Origin: Methylobacterium sp. J-088
GTDB lineage: Bacteria; Pseudomonadota; Alphaproteobacteria; Rhizobiales; Beijerinckiaceae
Direction: 5' to 3'
Assembly: GCF_022829295.1 (NCBI RefSeq)
Contig: NZ_JAKSYH010000175.1
Coordinates: 1 to 64,000, forward strand
DNA: 64,000 bases
In this document: positions 1-9,682 of the stretch, piece by piece
How positions within the stretch are numbered: the first letter of the stretch is position 1
How the letters are laid out: each line of letters starts with the position of its first letter
The notes under the pieces: generated by a model
Seen by the model: the letters and a program-made list of their open reading frames with translations, nothing else
Told to the model about the DNA's origin: nothing
The model's database searches: none
Made by a program: the position numbers and the translations under genes

Positions 1-1
1 C

Positions 2-139
2 ACCCCGCAGCTGGCCGACATGCAGCGCCGGGTCGAGTTCGACCTGTGGTACATTGAGAACCAAAGTTTCGCTTTGGATCTCAAGATCCTGGCCGCCACG
101 GCGCTTCACGTGCTCCCGGGCCGCTCCAACGCCTACTGA
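2..139 (+). CDS. polyprenyl-phosphate sugar phosphotransferase, C-terminal fragment (partial)
   Basis: Only the last 45 codons lie in the window; the gene starts upstream. The fragment carries the C-terminal signature of the bacterial sugar transferase family (WcaJ, GumD, ExoY): an R-x-E-x-D-L-x-Y-I-E-N block followed by L-D-L-K-I-L and a short basic tail before the stop at 137-139. Members of this family are membrane enzymes that load the first sugar phosphate onto undecaprenyl phosphate and so start repeat-unit synthesis. Its position at the head of a glycosyltransferase cluster fits that role. Identification rests on this short but characteristic tail. Confidence 0.8.
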   Translation, partial: TPQLADMQRRVEFDLWYIENQSFALDLKILAATALHVLPGRSNAY

Positions 140-350
140 TCTTCGGTGCAGCCACCATCCGACGATTGGCAACCGCTTTAAGCCGCTCGCTCACGCGGTC
201 GGCTCGACCGGGGAAGGGGGAGAAGCGGATGCAGCGCCATCGTCCGCCGATGTCGTTAATCTGGCGCGATGTGAAAGACAGATCACCGCTTTCCGTGCTG
301 ACGCTGAGAATTCGTGTCGCCTGGTGGTCGGTATTTCAAGAGCGGGATAC

Positions 351-1097
351 ATGAGTACCAAAGAGATATTATCGACTTTATCCCAGATTGCCATCATCGA
401 AGATGCTGATCACTACAAGCGTCGTCTGAACGTGTTCTGCGATCCAGGGCGGCCGTATATTCTGTCGTTCATCAATCAGCATGGTTTCAATATTGCGCAT
501 ACCAATCAGTCTCTGCGCAATGCCTTCCTGAAGTCGGATTGCCTTCTGCGCGATGGCGTCGGTCTGGAAATCGCGCTGCAGTTCCTAGGGCTGAAGAGCG
601 GGGTGAACTGCAACGGAACGGATCTGATTCCACGCATTCTGCACAAGATGGCTGGTCGTACGGCTGCCGTCTACGGGACAGTCGATCCCTGGCTCGGCAA
701 TGCCTGTGAAACCATCGAGGCCGCCGGCGTCCGCGTCGTTTCAAAGCTGGACGGGTTCCAGGATGACGCGGGGTATCTGGAGGCGGTTCAGCGCTTTCAA
801 CCAAGCCTCATCATCCTCGGCATGGGCATGCCGCGCCAGGAAGAACTCTCGCTCAAGATCGCCCAGAACTGCGATCACGCCTGTCTCATCGTCAACGGCG
901 GTGCCATCATAGATTTCATGGGCGGCCGATTTGTCCGCGCGCCGAAATGGGTACGATCTGCGCGCTTGGAGTGGTTGTTCCGCCTTCTGTTGGAGCCGAA
1001 GCGCCTGTTCGCGCGGTATATCACCGGCGGCGCCGTGTTCCTCTTTCGGATGGCGAAGTTGGCGTACTACGTGCGTGCGCCCAACATGAAAGCTTAG
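351..1097 (+). CDS. WecG/TagA/CpsF family glycosyltransferase (GT26)
   Basis: The 248-residue protein matches the full usual length of this family when started at the ATG at 351; the reading frame stays open upstream to 54, but that part is low-complexity and unlike the family. Visible blocks are N-G-T-D-L near the sugar-nucleotide site, V-Y-G-T, the central G-M-G-x-P-R-Q-E motif, N-G-G-A-x-x-D-F-x-G and the C-terminal R-L-E-W-x-x-R-L-x-x-E-P-x-R signature. The family adds a sugar (for example ManNAcA, or glucuronate in GumM) to a lipid-linked acceptor at the inner face of the membrane. It directly follows the priming transferase, so it probably adds an early sugar of the repeat unit. No strong ribosome site is seen. 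Confidence 0.88.
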   Translation: MSTKEILSTLSQIAIIEDADHYKRRLNVFCDPGRPYILSFINQHGFNIAHTNQSLRNAFLKSDCLLRDGVGLEIALQFLGLKSGVNCNGTDLIPRILHKMAGRTAAVYGTVDPWLGNACETIEAAGVRVVSKLDGFQDDAGYLEAVQRFQPSLIILGMGMPRQEELSLKIAQNCDHACLIVNGGAIIDFMGGRFVRAPKWVRSARLEWLFRLLLEPKRLFARYITGGAVFLFRMAKLAYYVRAPNMKA

Positions 1098-1989
1098 AGC
1101 CTCGCCCGATCGCGCCGGACCGGTGCCCATGCCGCGGAGGGCATCATAGGTTCCCCTTGAGCAATTTCCGTTTCGTCGGTGTGGTCGATGGCGGATTGAA
1201 GAAATCCCCGCGCCACAACCCCGGGCCGGCGGCAGCACCCCGTAGCCGGACCGTCGGCATCGGGCAGAGGCGGAGAGGGGCCCTTCGGCCTCCCGGATCG
1301 CGCCGGAGCCGTCCGACCTGGGAACGCCCGGCCGGGTCCCGTTCTGCGTTGCAGGCTCGGCCGAACGCAAGCTTAGATTGCCGCTCCCATCGCGCCGATC
1401 AGGATACGGCACGCCGTTTCGATGTAGTGGAATTGAGTACGCAATGTGACCGGAGGTTGCTCAACGCAGATTGCTTTTCATAGGTCGAGCGAACCCCAAA
1501 TGTGTATGTCCCTGTGTTTCGTCTAGCGTGGCGGCGACCGGTCTGATACGCCTGTAGCCCCTCGCCACGTCCAGACGCGGTTCGCGTGAAGGGCGCCGTA
1601 TCGTTATGATTGTCGGTTCGACAGGGCCTTCCGCTGAATCGAGGGACATCTAGGGTGGCTGCTTGCGTCCGGGCGCGTGTGGCTCACGGTTCCGATCCGA
1701 TCCGAAGAGGCAAGATCCTGCAACGCTCGGCAGGCCGGTGGGCGGAGGGGCGCAAAGGCCGTCGGTGGGTGACCGAGTCTGTAGCCGGTTCCGATCGTTC
1801 GACCGACCCATATCACGGCACCTTACGGTCATCAGGCGGGGGGCAAAATAGTCTTCCTTGTTATGAAGAGCGAGAAATCAGATTGTAATCACGCTAACGA
1901 CTGCGAAAATCGATCGTCTCGCCGGCAGCAATTTGGGACAGGATGTGTCCATCGATGTCGCCCATGTCGCATCCCAGATAGAGAGTTCG
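1098..1989 (+). other. long intergenic gap, no gene recognised
   Basis: This roughly 0.9 kb stretch lies between two glycosyltransferase genes of the same strand. Open frames in it are compositional shadows with no recognisable motif. GC is high in the first two thirds and falls toward 1850-1930, where the promoter of the next gene could lie. I see no hairpin with a T-run and no tRNA-like fold. Confidence 0.5.
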
Positions 1990-3153
1990 ATGCCGGACGT
2001 GTGTTTGATTTCCAAAGTGTGGCGTTCCGGTACGGGTTGGTACGCACAGATGCTTTCGGAGGCGATCGGGGAGGCCGGCGCACAGATTGCCTTCATTTCA
2101 CCGGCCGCCGAGCCGCGCGAACGCGAGCCGAAGGGCACCAATTTGAAGCGTGTTTTCGTTCCGCGGGAATTGATGACTGCCGCACCGCGATGGAAGCGAC
2201 TGACTGCGTCTCTGAGACGATCGATCTCAAGCACGGTCGCAGCCATTTCGCTTCGGCGCACTACGGGGACTTATATTTTTAATATTCCAGAGCCGTTTAT
2301 TTTTACGCTACCGTTATTCGTTTTTCTGCGTATGAGCGGGGCGAAAATCATCTACATCGTTCATGACGCTGTTCCGCACAAATGGCGGTTCGATGGATTT
2401 ATCAGAAAATTCGAAGATATGCTGTATCGGGTATCCTATGCCCTGCCGAACCATCTAGTCGTGCTGGCTCCCGCCGCGCGTCAGGTCTTGGTGAAACGGT
2501 ATGGGATCTCCGCCGATAAGATCGGCGTCATACCGCATGGCCCGTTCTCGACGGGATCGATAACGCCGATGCCGGGCACCGGGCGATTGCTGTGTTTCGG
2601 GACTGTGCGCCGCAACAAAAATGTTCTGGAAACGATTCGGGCGGTCAAAACCGCGCGCGCGCAAGGATTGGACGTAACGTTGCAGATCTCAGGCGAGATC
2701 CACCCCCTGGAATCGGAGTACTGGGACACGTGCCTTGCTGAAATCAGGCAGGACGAGGCCGGATTCGAGCTCGATATCCGATTCGTCCCTGACGCGTCCC
2801 TCCCGGAGCTGATTGCCAAAGTCGATGCGTTCGTCCTGCCATACGAAGATTTCAGCTCCCAGAGCGGCGTCGCCGTCCTCGCGGCCACGAGCGGCCGGCC
2901 GGTGATTGGAACGGCTTCAGGGGGATTGGCCGACCTGTTCGCGGTGGGCATGGCGGGTGTCGAGCTCGTGAGTCCGGTCTCCTCCGACGCGATCCTCCAG
3001 GGCATCTACACGTTCAAGGGCGAATCGATCAGCGCCTGGAGCGCCCGCGCGGCCCTTGGGGCGGAAAGCGTACAGAAGGAGATCGCATGGAGCCGCGTCG
3101 CGCAGCAGTTCTTGAACATCGTGCGCGATTTGAACCGGCATGCGCCGGCTTGA
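1990..3153 (+). CDS. GT4-like glycosyltransferase of the exopolysaccharide locus
   Basis: A GT-B fold glycosyltransferase of about 387 residues. The N-terminus opens with a hydrophobic strand followed by G-T-G-W-Y-A, as in Rossmann-type acceptor domains. The middle has H-D-A-V-P-H, and the C-terminal half has the F-G-T-V-R-x-N-K-N donor-domain turn and a late E/S-rich loop (Y-E-D-F-S-S-Q-S-G) followed by G-R-P-V-I-G-T, typical of GT4 enzymes. I chose the ATG at 1990 because the conserved domain starts there and an AGAGAG stretch precedes it; an ATG at 1933 in the same frame would add 19 unconserved residues. Codons around 2260-2480 are AT-rich compared with the rest of the gene, which suggests transfer or relaxed codon use. 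Confidence 0.8.
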   Translation: MPDVCLISKVWRSGTGWYAQMLSEAIGEAGAQIAFISPAAEPREREPKGTNLKRVFVPRELMTAAPRWKRLTASLRRSISSTVAAISLRRTTGTYIFNIPEPFIFTLPLFVFLRMSGAKIIYIVHDAVPHKWRFDGFIRKFEDMLYRVSYALPNHLVVLAPAARQVLVKRYGISADKIGVIPHGPFSTGSITPMPGTGRLLCFGTVRRNKNVLETIRAVKTARAQGLDVTLQISGEIHPLESEYWDTCLAEIRQDEAGFELDIRFVPDASLPELIAKVDAFVLPYEDFSSQSGVAVLAATSGRPVIGTASGGLADLFAVGMAGVELVSPVSSDAILQGIYTFKGESISAWSARAALGAESVQKEIAWSRVAQQFLNIVRDLNRHAPA

Positions 3154-3264
3154 GGTCAAGGCCGGCCCGCCGGCTGAACCGTGGGGCCCGGCGTTGTCCG
3201 CGCTCCCGGCCGGCGCGGTAGCCGGTCGACCATGATCCGATTTCTCAACACGGGTGGCTCCTCC

Positions 3265-4329
3265 ATGTGGATCCCGACGCGCGCCCTCGCAGCGCTCTGT
3301 CTCCTGCTCGGCCCCTGCGCCGGCGTCTCTGCGGAATCGGCCTTCAGCCTCGGACGCGGCGTCAACCTTGTCGGTAACCACGGCTACTACGCACGCTCGA
3401 CGACCTGGGCGACCCCGACGGGCATGGACTATTATCTCGGCAAGGGCATGCGGGTGTTCCGGATCGTCGTGGCCTGGGAATGGATCCAGCCGAAACTGGA
3501 CGGCGATCTCGATCCGACCGTGCTCGCGGCCCTGCGGACCGAGATCGATCACCTGACCGCGGCCGGCGCCCACCCGATCATCGACATCCACAACTTCGGC
3601 CGGCGCAATCTCACCTTCGGAACCAGCCGGGACGAGAACGTGATCATCGGCGAGTCGCCGCGGGTGCCGGCTTCCGCCTTCGCCGACCTCTGGTCCCGCC
3701 TCGGGACCGCGTTCAAGGCGAATCCCGCCGTCATCTTCAACCTGATGAACGAGCCCTACGATCAAGACGGACCGACGCTCGTCGCGACCTACAACACGAC
3801 CATCAAGGCGGTGCGGGCGACCGGCGCCACCAACACCATCATGGTCGACGGCAACGGGTTCAGCGGCGGCTGGTCATGGGGGAAAGGCGGGGCCGCGTCG
3901 AACGCCGTGCTGATGCTGAAGGTGGAGGATCCGGCTGATCGGCTCATCTTCGACGTTCATCAATACCTCGACGACTGGGGCGCCGGTAAGAAGACGAGCT
4001 GCAACGCCGGGACGGGCGCGTCCTCGCTGGTGGGCGTCACCGACTGGGCGCGCACGCACCGCAAGCGCCTGTTCCTCGGTGAATTCTCCTCCGGCCGGAA
4101 CGCGGCCTGCGACGTGGAGCTGAAGGCGCTCCTCGCCTTCCTCGGGGCCAACACGGACGTCTGGACGGGCTACGCGTGGTGGGGCGTCTATGCCGGGCAG
4201 GCAGGCTACAACACGCCCGATGCAGGCTTCTGGTACACGATCGATCCCGGCGGCGGGGACGCGCAGGACTTCAGCGGCGCCACGCCGGACGACCCGCGCA
4301 TGACGCTCCTGCTGGCCGGACCGAAGTAG
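3265..4329 (+). CDS. secreted GH5 glycoside hydrolase (endoglucanase-like)
   Basis: About 354 residues. Started at the ATG at 3265, it has a clear signal peptide: a basic n-region, a leucine-rich core and an A-like cleavage site near residue 23. An ATG at 3232 would lengthen the n-region by 11 residues. The GH5 (cellulase A) core follows, with F-R-I-V-V-A-W near strand 2, I-D-I-H-N, the acid/base motif N-L-M-N-E-P (Glu about residue 163) and the nucleophile motif L-G-E-F (Glu about residue 273). The enzyme should cleave beta-1,4-glucan-like linkages outside the cytoplasm. Inside a polymer locus such hydrolases usually trim the product or free misplaced chains. Confidence 0.87.
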   Translation: MWIPTRALAALCLLLGPCAGVSAESAFSLGRGVNLVGNHGYYARSTTWATPTGMDYYLGKGMRVFRIVVAWEWIQPKLDGDLDPTVLAALRTEIDHLTAAGAHPIIDIHNFGRRNLTFGTSRDENVIIGESPRVPASAFADLWSRLGTAFKANPAVIFNLMNEPYDQDGPTLVATYNTTIKAVRATGATNTIMVDGNGFSGGWSWGKGGAASNAVLMLKVEDPADRLIFDVHQYLDDWGAGKKTSCNAGTGASSLVGVTDWARTHRKRLFLGEFSSGRNAACDVELKALLAFLGANTDVWTGYAWWGVYAGQAGYNTPDAGFWYTIDPGGGDAQDFSGATPDDPRMTLLLAGPK

Positions 4330-4560
4330 GTTTGTTGGACACGGCTCCTGCGCGATGCGGAGCGTGCGCCGCGTCTCCCGCAGGCGTTGATCCTGCACGG
4401 CAACCGATCGCTTGGTGACCGCCGCGAGTCCTGGACTTGACGCCACCGTTTCGGTCGGCCGCCAGCGGGACGCTCTGGACTATCGGATCGCCATAGTTAT
4501 TGGTCGCCGGTAAGAGCCCGTCACTAGGCTGATTGTATTTAATCTACGAGGCTGTCCCGA

Positions 4561-5736
4561 ATGGTCAAATCCCCGCTTAGACTTACGATTGTCCAATACG
4601 CGGGTGATTTCCGAGAGGCTGCAGAGCGCCTGTCAAAAGGGGGCCCTGAGACGTACCGCGCCCAAAGGCACACCGTCGAGTACGTGGAAAACCTAGCGGC
4701 TGAGATCGGGTCGGTGACAACGATCACGGGCTTCACCGATCAGGCCTACGACGTCACGCTGGCGAGTGGCGCCAAGGCGATCGGTGCGGGCTTCGTCGAC
4801 CATTTCGACGGACGCCGGTTGGCGGAATTGACCGCCCAGTCGCGTCCCGACCTCCTGATCGTTCGTGGACCGATCCGGCCCGTCATCTGGTGGGCGATCC
4901 GGCACCGGGTCCGGACGCTCCTGTTGTTGGCGGACTCGTTCAATACGCAATCCGCGAAGTCCAGGCTGTCCGGCGCCCTGCTCGGACTGCTCACCAGGGC
5001 GCCCAATATCGAGTGGGTGGCGAACCACGGGAATCGTGCCGCGGAGCAGCTCGTGCGGATCGGCGTGCCGCGGCGCAAGGTTCTGGCTTGGGATTATCCC
5101 ACGTTCGATCGTCCCGAAAACACGCCGCCGAAAACGAAGCCCTCGTCACCGGCCAAGATTATTTACGTCGGTCTCTTGGCGCAGGCGAAGGGCGTCGACG
5201 ACCTGATCGTGGCGACCAAGCAGCTGGTCGATGCCGGCCGCGACGTCCGCCTGGATCTCGTCGGCCGGCACGACGACGGGCGCCTGGCGGGGCTGATTGC
5301 GCATCACCGGCTCGAAGGCGTCGTGCACCAGCTCGGAATGATCGATAACGCTGAAGTCATCGTCAAGATGCGACAAGCAGATATCGTGGTCGTTCCGAGC
5401 CGTCATGAGTACTCGGAAGGCATGCCACTCACGATCTACGAGGCGCTTTGTTCGCGCACGCCCCTCGTCGTCTCGGACCACCCGATGTTCGCAGGCGCCG
5501 TCATCGACCGAGAAAGCGGTCTCGTCTTCAGGGCCGGTAATACAGCGGAACTCGCCGACAGAATGACGGAGCTGCTCGACAACGAGGCGCTCTATAGCCG
5601 CGTCTCCGAGGGGAGCGCGGCTGCATGGAACCGCTTGCAGATCCCGCTCAAATGGGCCGATCTCATAACCGACTGGATTGCGGATACATCGACCAGTCGG
5701 GCGCGCTTGGCGACGCAATCGTTCGCAAACCGATAA
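4561..5736 (+). CDS. GT4 family glycosyltransferase
   Basis: A 391-residue GT-B glycosyltransferase. The C-terminal donor domain is well seen: I-I-Y-V-G-L-L-A-Q-A-K-G-V-D-D, then D-L-V-G-R-H, A-D-I-V-V-V-P-S-R-H-E-Y-S-E-G-M-P-L-T-I-Y-E-A, carrying the E-x7-E pattern of GT4, and S-G-L-V-F-R-A-G-N near the end. The start ATG at 4561 has a GAGG about ten bases upstream. It sits 231 bases after the GH5 gene with no obvious terminator between. The probable role is addition of one sugar to the lipid-linked repeat unit; donor and acceptor cannot be read from sequence. Confidence 0.88.
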   Translation: MVKSPLRLTIVQYAGDFREAAERLSKGGPETYRAQRHTVEYVENLAAEIGSVTTITGFTDQAYDVTLASGAKAIGAGFVDHFDGRRLAELTAQSRPDLLIVRGPIRPVIWWAIRHRVRTLLLLADSFNTQSAKSRLSGALLGLLTRAPNIEWVANHGNRAAEQLVRIGVPRRKVLAWDYPTFDRPENTPPKTKPSSPAKIIYVGLLAQAKGVDDLIVATKQLVDAGRDVRLDLVGRHDDGRLAGLIAHHRLEGVVHQLGMIDNAEVIVKMRQADIVVVPSRHEYSEGMPLTIYEALCSRTPLVVSDHPMFAGAVIDRESGLVFRAGNTAELADRMTELLDNEALYSRVSEGSAAAWNRLQIPLKWADLITDWIADTSTSRARLATQSFANR

Positions 5737-5793
5737 GTCGGCCACGGTTAGAGCCGTGCGCGATCGCGTTGCCCAATTCGATACAGGCGTCAG

Positions 5794-6948
5794 ATGAACT
5801 CTGAAAAAAGTCTCTCCGGTATCTCAGATCAGCCAACCAAGACTCTATGGCTTCGGCATATTGTGATGGCCTCTCCGGAGGGGACTGAGCTGGGCGGAGG
5901 CATCGGAACGGTCAGCAATCTGATATCCACGATCCTCAAAAAGCAGGACCCGTCGATCACATTGACGGTCATCAATACCAGGGGCTCACAGTGGAATCGC
6001 CTGTGGCCGATAAATTTTTTGGTCGGATTCTCCAAGTTATTTTTGTGCTGCCTGCTCAATAGACCGAGCGTTTTGCATCTGCATGTATCGGAACGATTCA
6101 GCTTTCTCCGAAAGGTACTTCTTCTATTGCTGGGTCGGACATTCCGCGTGCCCACGATCCTCCATCACCACGGTGCGGAGCTGATCACGTCGTACCGGAG
6201 TGGCAACGGGGCGATGAAGTTTCTGGTCCGATCGACGGTCCGGATGGCCGCACTGAACCTTGTTCTCGGCGAGGTTCATCGCGAGTTCCTCGCGCATGAT
6301 CTTGGCGTCGACAGGGACCGGATCGTCGTCCTGCACAACGCGACGGGCGACCGCCGGCTCGCGCGCCCTGACAGGACCGCTTATGTCAGCGGTCGATTCC
6401 GGCTGCTGTTTCTCGCGAACCTGATCCCGCGGAAAGGGGTCGGGGAGTTGCTGTCGGCTCTGGCGCTGCTTCGATCGCGCGGCACGGATGTTCCGGTTAT
6501 CCTGGCGGGGGGCGGCCGGATCGATCACTACCGGCGGGAAAGCGCCGAACTCGGGATCGCAGATCTCTGCACCTTCACGGGTTGGGTTTCCGGTGATGGT
6601 CTGTCGAGCCTGCTCGAATCCGCGGACACCCTCGTGCTGCCGAGCTTTCATGAAGGTCTCCCGATGTCGATCCTGGAGGCGTTATCCGCCGGCGTTCCGG
6701 TGATCGCGACTGAAGTCGGATCCATTCCGGAGGTTCTCAACTCGGGCGTGGACTCTCTTCTTCTGAAGCCGGGCGATGTCCCGTCACTTGCGCAGGCCAT
6801 CGAGACGCTGGTCAAGGACCATGCGCTTCGGGGCGCTCTCGCGACTGCGGGACGGGCGTTGTTCGAGCGGAAGTTCACACAGGAAGCCTATGCGCGGGAT
6901 CTGATGACGGTTTACGGCCGCGTGCTCGAAAAGCCGCGATCGGTCTGA
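5794..6948 (+). CDS. GT4 family glycosyltransferase
   Basis: A 384-residue GT-B enzyme. The N-terminal half contains G-G-G-I-G-T-V and the L-H-H-H-G-A-E acceptor-side loop. The C-terminal half shows L-F-L-A-N-L-I-P-R-K-G-V, A-G-G-G, F-T-G-W-V, and L-P-S-F-H-E-G-L-P-M-S-I-L-E-A with both GT4 glutamates, then A-G-V-P-V-I-A-T. The ATG at 5794 is preceded by a weak AGG. The stretch 6005-6130 is AT-rich relative to the rest. It follows the previous glycosyltransferase by 57 bases, so the two may be co-transcribed. Confidence 0.9.
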   Translation: MNSEKSLSGISDQPTKTLWLRHIVMASPEGTELGGGIGTVSNLISTILKKQDPSITLTVINTRGSQWNRLWPINFLVGFSKLFLCCLLNRPSVLHLHVSERFSFLRKVLLLLLGRTFRVPTILHHHGAELITSYRSGNGAMKFLVRSTVRMAALNLVLGEVHREFLAHDLGVDRDRIVVLHNATGDRRLARPDRTAYVSGRFRLLFLANLIPRKGVGELLSALALLRSRGTDVPVILAGGGRIDHYRRESAELGIADLCTFTGWVSGDGLSSLLESADTLVLPSFHEGLPMSILEALSAGVPVIATEVGSIPEVLNSGVDSLLLKPGDVPSLAQAIETLVKDHALRGALATAGRALFERKFTQEAYARDLMTVYGRVLEKPRSV

Positions 6949-7021
6949 TCGTGCCGGCCCCGACGGCAAGCACGGGACGGTCTCCAATCAAGCCTGTTGT
7001 CTCGCGGCCGTATATAGCAGT

Positions 7022-7077
7022 TTTCGCAAAAATGACTGCCGGGTTTGTGACGGAAACCTGCGACTCACCAAAGACCT
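7022..7077 (+). repeat. copy 1 of a ~55 bp intergenic repeat
   Basis: Aligns without gaps to 18032-18087 (roughly 70 percent identical by eye over about 56 bases). Both share TTTCGC, GCCGG, TTTG and a near-identical block CTG-Y-GACTCACCA. Both copies lie in gene-free DNA of the polysaccharide locus. Function unknown. Confidence 0.5.
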
Positions 7078-7078
7078 A

Positions 7079-7157
7079 GAGCGCCTTCCGCCGAAGCGGA
7101 TACGGCTTCGATGTTCGAGCGCGCCGCAGCAAAGACTTGGACGCTTGATCGCGCCAC
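7079..7157 (+). repeat. dispersed intergenic repeat, copy 1
   Basis: One of at least seven related elements in gene-free DNA of this window. The core reads GCGC-Y-TTCCG-CCGAAG, then GGATAC-GG-TTCG, a GAGCGCG and an A-rich CAAAG. Similar elements are frequent between genes in Hyphomicrobiales genomes (recognised from general knowledge, not searched). Confidence 0.6.
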
Positions 7158-7197
7158 CACGCCGATCCGACCACCTGGCCCGCCGTCGGACCGGCGC

Positions 7198-8589
7198 TCA
7201 AGGGGTGTGCGCGACGGGCTGACCGGACAGGCCCCGCGGGCCGCCGAGCAGGAGCGCGGCGCTCGCCACGAGAACCGCCGTGATGACTGCGAACATCCCG
7301 TGCGGGCCATAGGCCGTGAGCGCCGGCAATAGGACGAAGGGGGCCAGCGCGGAAGCGATCCGCCCCCCCGCCCAGGCGCAGGTCAGGATCGACGCCCGCC
7401 GCCGCGTCGGAAGCAGTTCCGTGGCGTAGATCGACAGGATCGCCCCGTAGGTCGCCGCCGCCGTGTTGAACGCGATGCCGAGCAGGACCAGGGTGACGAA
7501 CCCGGTGCTCGCGGCGAAGGCCGTGCCCAGGCCTGCCATCGTCCCGGCCAGGACGGCGAGGCTGGCGCGCCGTTCCAGCCGGTCAACCACCAGGGCCGTC
7601 AGCAGCGTCCCCACCGGCGGTCCAAGCAGCGACAGGGCGGCGAAGACCAGGGATTGCTCGACCTTGAAGCCCTTCTCCAGGAGCACGACGGCGCTCAGCA
7701 GGGGGAAGCCCAGGGTCGCCCACGGTGCGAGGGCGTAGAGGGCGATGAACAGGACAATCCTGCGCCTCGCGGGCGGCTCGTCGGCGGGCGCGCGGGCCTT
7801 GGGCGGCGCTGGCGGCTCCCCGGCGGGCGCGGCCTGTCGGGAGCGTGCCGAATCCGTGAACCGCCGACAGGCTTCCCGGGCCTCGACGGGGCGCCCGGCC
7901 GCAGCGAGCCAGCGCGGCGATTCCGGCAGGAGCGCGAACAGCGCGGCAGCGAGCGCCGCTAGGCCGGCCCCGAGGATCAGCGCCCAGCGCCACGCCTCCA
8001 TCCCGAGCGGTGACGCCGGCGCGAGGATCTGGACCAGCAGGATGACGGCCGAACCGCCGATGAATCCGATCCCGGCGCAGACCATCAGCATTGCGCCGCG
8101 CTGCCGGGGCGGCATCACCTCGGCAAGAAGGGTCGCCACCAGGGGCGGAAAGCCGCCGATCGCGAAGCCCGACACCGCGCGCGCGACCGTGAGCGACGTG
8201 AGGCCGGCGCTGAGCGCGGCGCCGAATGAGCCGATCGCCATTAGCACCAGGGAGGCCTGGAGCGCGCGCATGCGCCCGAGGCGGTCGCCCAGCAGGCCGA
8301 AGATCGGCGCGCCGACCGCCCCGCCGGCGAACACGGAGGCCAGCAGGAGGGACAGGCTGCTGCGCGGCAGATTGTGGGGCGGGGCGAGGAAGATGGCCGC
8401 CAGCGCGTTGCTCAGGGCGACCTCTGCGATATCCGCGAACAGGCCGAGCGTGCTGACGGCGAGGATCGCTAAGTGAAGACGGGTAACCGGCAGAGCATCG
8501 AGGCGCTGCGTGATCGCCGCGACCGAGCCGTCGTGGCCATTCTCGGCCCCGTCCGGCGCGTCCGGCCGGCCCCCCCGTGCCTCAACCAA
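7198..8589 (-). CDS. MFS transporter
   Basis: A 463-residue protein with about 12 hydrophobic segments and the layout of the major facilitator superfamily. G-D-R-L-G-R-M-R, the loop 2-3 signature, follows the second helix, and P-P-R-Q-R-G-A follows the fourth. A long hydrophilic loop rich in Ala, Pro and Arg separates the two six-helix halves. The frame begins at a TTG at 8589 and no ATG or GTG is seen upstream of the first helix, so the start is uncertain. It is on the opposite strand to its neighbours and has no evident link to polymer synthesis. The substrate cannot be told; the loop motifs resemble sugar or organic-acid symporters. Confidence 0.85.
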   Translation of the reverse strand: MVEARGGRPDAPDGAENGHDGSVAAITQRLDALPVTRLHLAILAVSTLGLFADIAEVALSNALAAIFLAPPHNLPRSSLSLLLASVFAGGAVGAPIFGLLGDRLGRMRALQASLVLMAIGSFGAALSAGLTSLTVARAVSGFAIGGFPPLVATLLAEVMPPRQRGAMLMVCAGIGFIGGSAVILLVQILAPASPLGMEAWRWALILGAGLAALAAALFALLPESPRWLAAAGRPVEAREACRRFTDSARSRQAAPAGEPPAPPKARAPADEPPARRRIVLFIALYALAPWATLGFPLLSAVVLLEKGFKVEQSLVFAALSLLGPPVGTLLTALVVDRLERRASLAVLAGTMAGLGTAFAASTGFVTLVLLGIAFNTAAATYGAILSIYATELLPTRRRASILTCAWAGGRIASALAPFVLLPALTAYGPHGMFAVITAVLVASAALLLGGPRGLSGQPVAHTP

Positions 8590-9682
8590 GAGCGTGATTT
8601 CCTCGAACCCTGTGTCTCAGCGCCGGCCGGTATCCCCGACCGGGCGCTGCGCGCCGTGATTGTCTATCCGGTCCCCGCCCGGGCCGATCGCCTTCGGCGG
8701 CGTCCCGACGACATCGCCGTTGCGGATGGCGTCCTCGACGTTGCGGCGCATGCCGTTCGGTGCCTCCGCGCTGCGTGACGGCCGAGGGCACCAGGATCGT
8801 CCGGGCCTGGGCGGCTTCGGCATCGCAGATCGGCGGACAGGCCGTCAAGGCGGACAGACCGTGGATACCGGTCTCCATCGAGGAAGACGTGTGAACTTCA
8901 AGGGCGCCGACGGCGCTGGTGGCCGCGGTCGACCTCCGCTCCGGCGGTTCCGATGTGACCTCGATGCTGTCGCGCCCTAGAACCGGCGCGCCCGCAGCAC
9001 CGCTGTCTCCAGCGTAGCGGTGGGATGGCATCGATACGATAGTCGGCGAACGACCGGCGCGACGGGCGTCCCCGTGTTTCCGGTCCACCATTGCGGTGCC
9101 CCGGGGCGGGGTTCTGCGGTCATGCTCCCGTAGAACGACCTTCGGAAACGCGCGCCCGGGCGGGCCGGACCTGCGTGCTGCGCGCCCCGCTTCACCCGGG
9201 CGATCGCGTCATGGTTGTGACACCGCCTACCGCGCCCTTCCCCAGGCTGCGATCTCCGCGAAGCTCTGCTGTTCTCGTGAGAATGGCTTGGTGATCGTTT
9301 TGTATCATGGATTAGGAATCGATTTCCGTATTAGGATATGTTGCCGCCTATAAAAGTGTGGACATCGGCGCGACGAGGTGTAATCAATTCTAAGTGTATT
9401 TTGCATCGCTGTGGCTAGTGTCGTGAATCTACCGGTATTTATATACCAGTTTCAGGAGCTCTGTATGCTGTTTGACGAAAAACATTGCCATGTTATGTAT
9501 CTTATCGACCATTATTCCTGATCGCGATGCATGGCTAAGATATTCTGGCGTACATAAATCTTTGAGATCAAAACAACATATCATAACGCCGAGTTTGTAC
9601 AAAGACGTCGTTCAGGTATCCCTGCCAGTTACAAAGTGGGAACTGATCGATCGTCCGGTCGGCATTGGGGGCGGTCAAATCA
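8590..9682 (+). other. intergenic region with AT-rich 3' part
   Basis: About 1.1 kb without a convincing gene. The minus strand has an open frame over 8582-9091 that looks like a coding remnant only if a frameshift near 8780 is allowed; no family is recognised. From about 9290 to 9640 the DNA becomes markedly AT-rich against its surroundings, with TATAAAA near 9350 and a short palindrome at 9434-9447 (GGTAT and ATACC around TTAT). This AT-rich part probably contains the promoter of the downstream gene or marks recently acquired DNA. Confidence 0.5.

Noticed and set aside
8582..9091. Minus-strand open frame of about 169 codons upstream of the MFS gene
   Set aside because: No recognisable motif, composition like a shadow frame, and it makes sense only with a frameshift near 8780; not listed as a gene.
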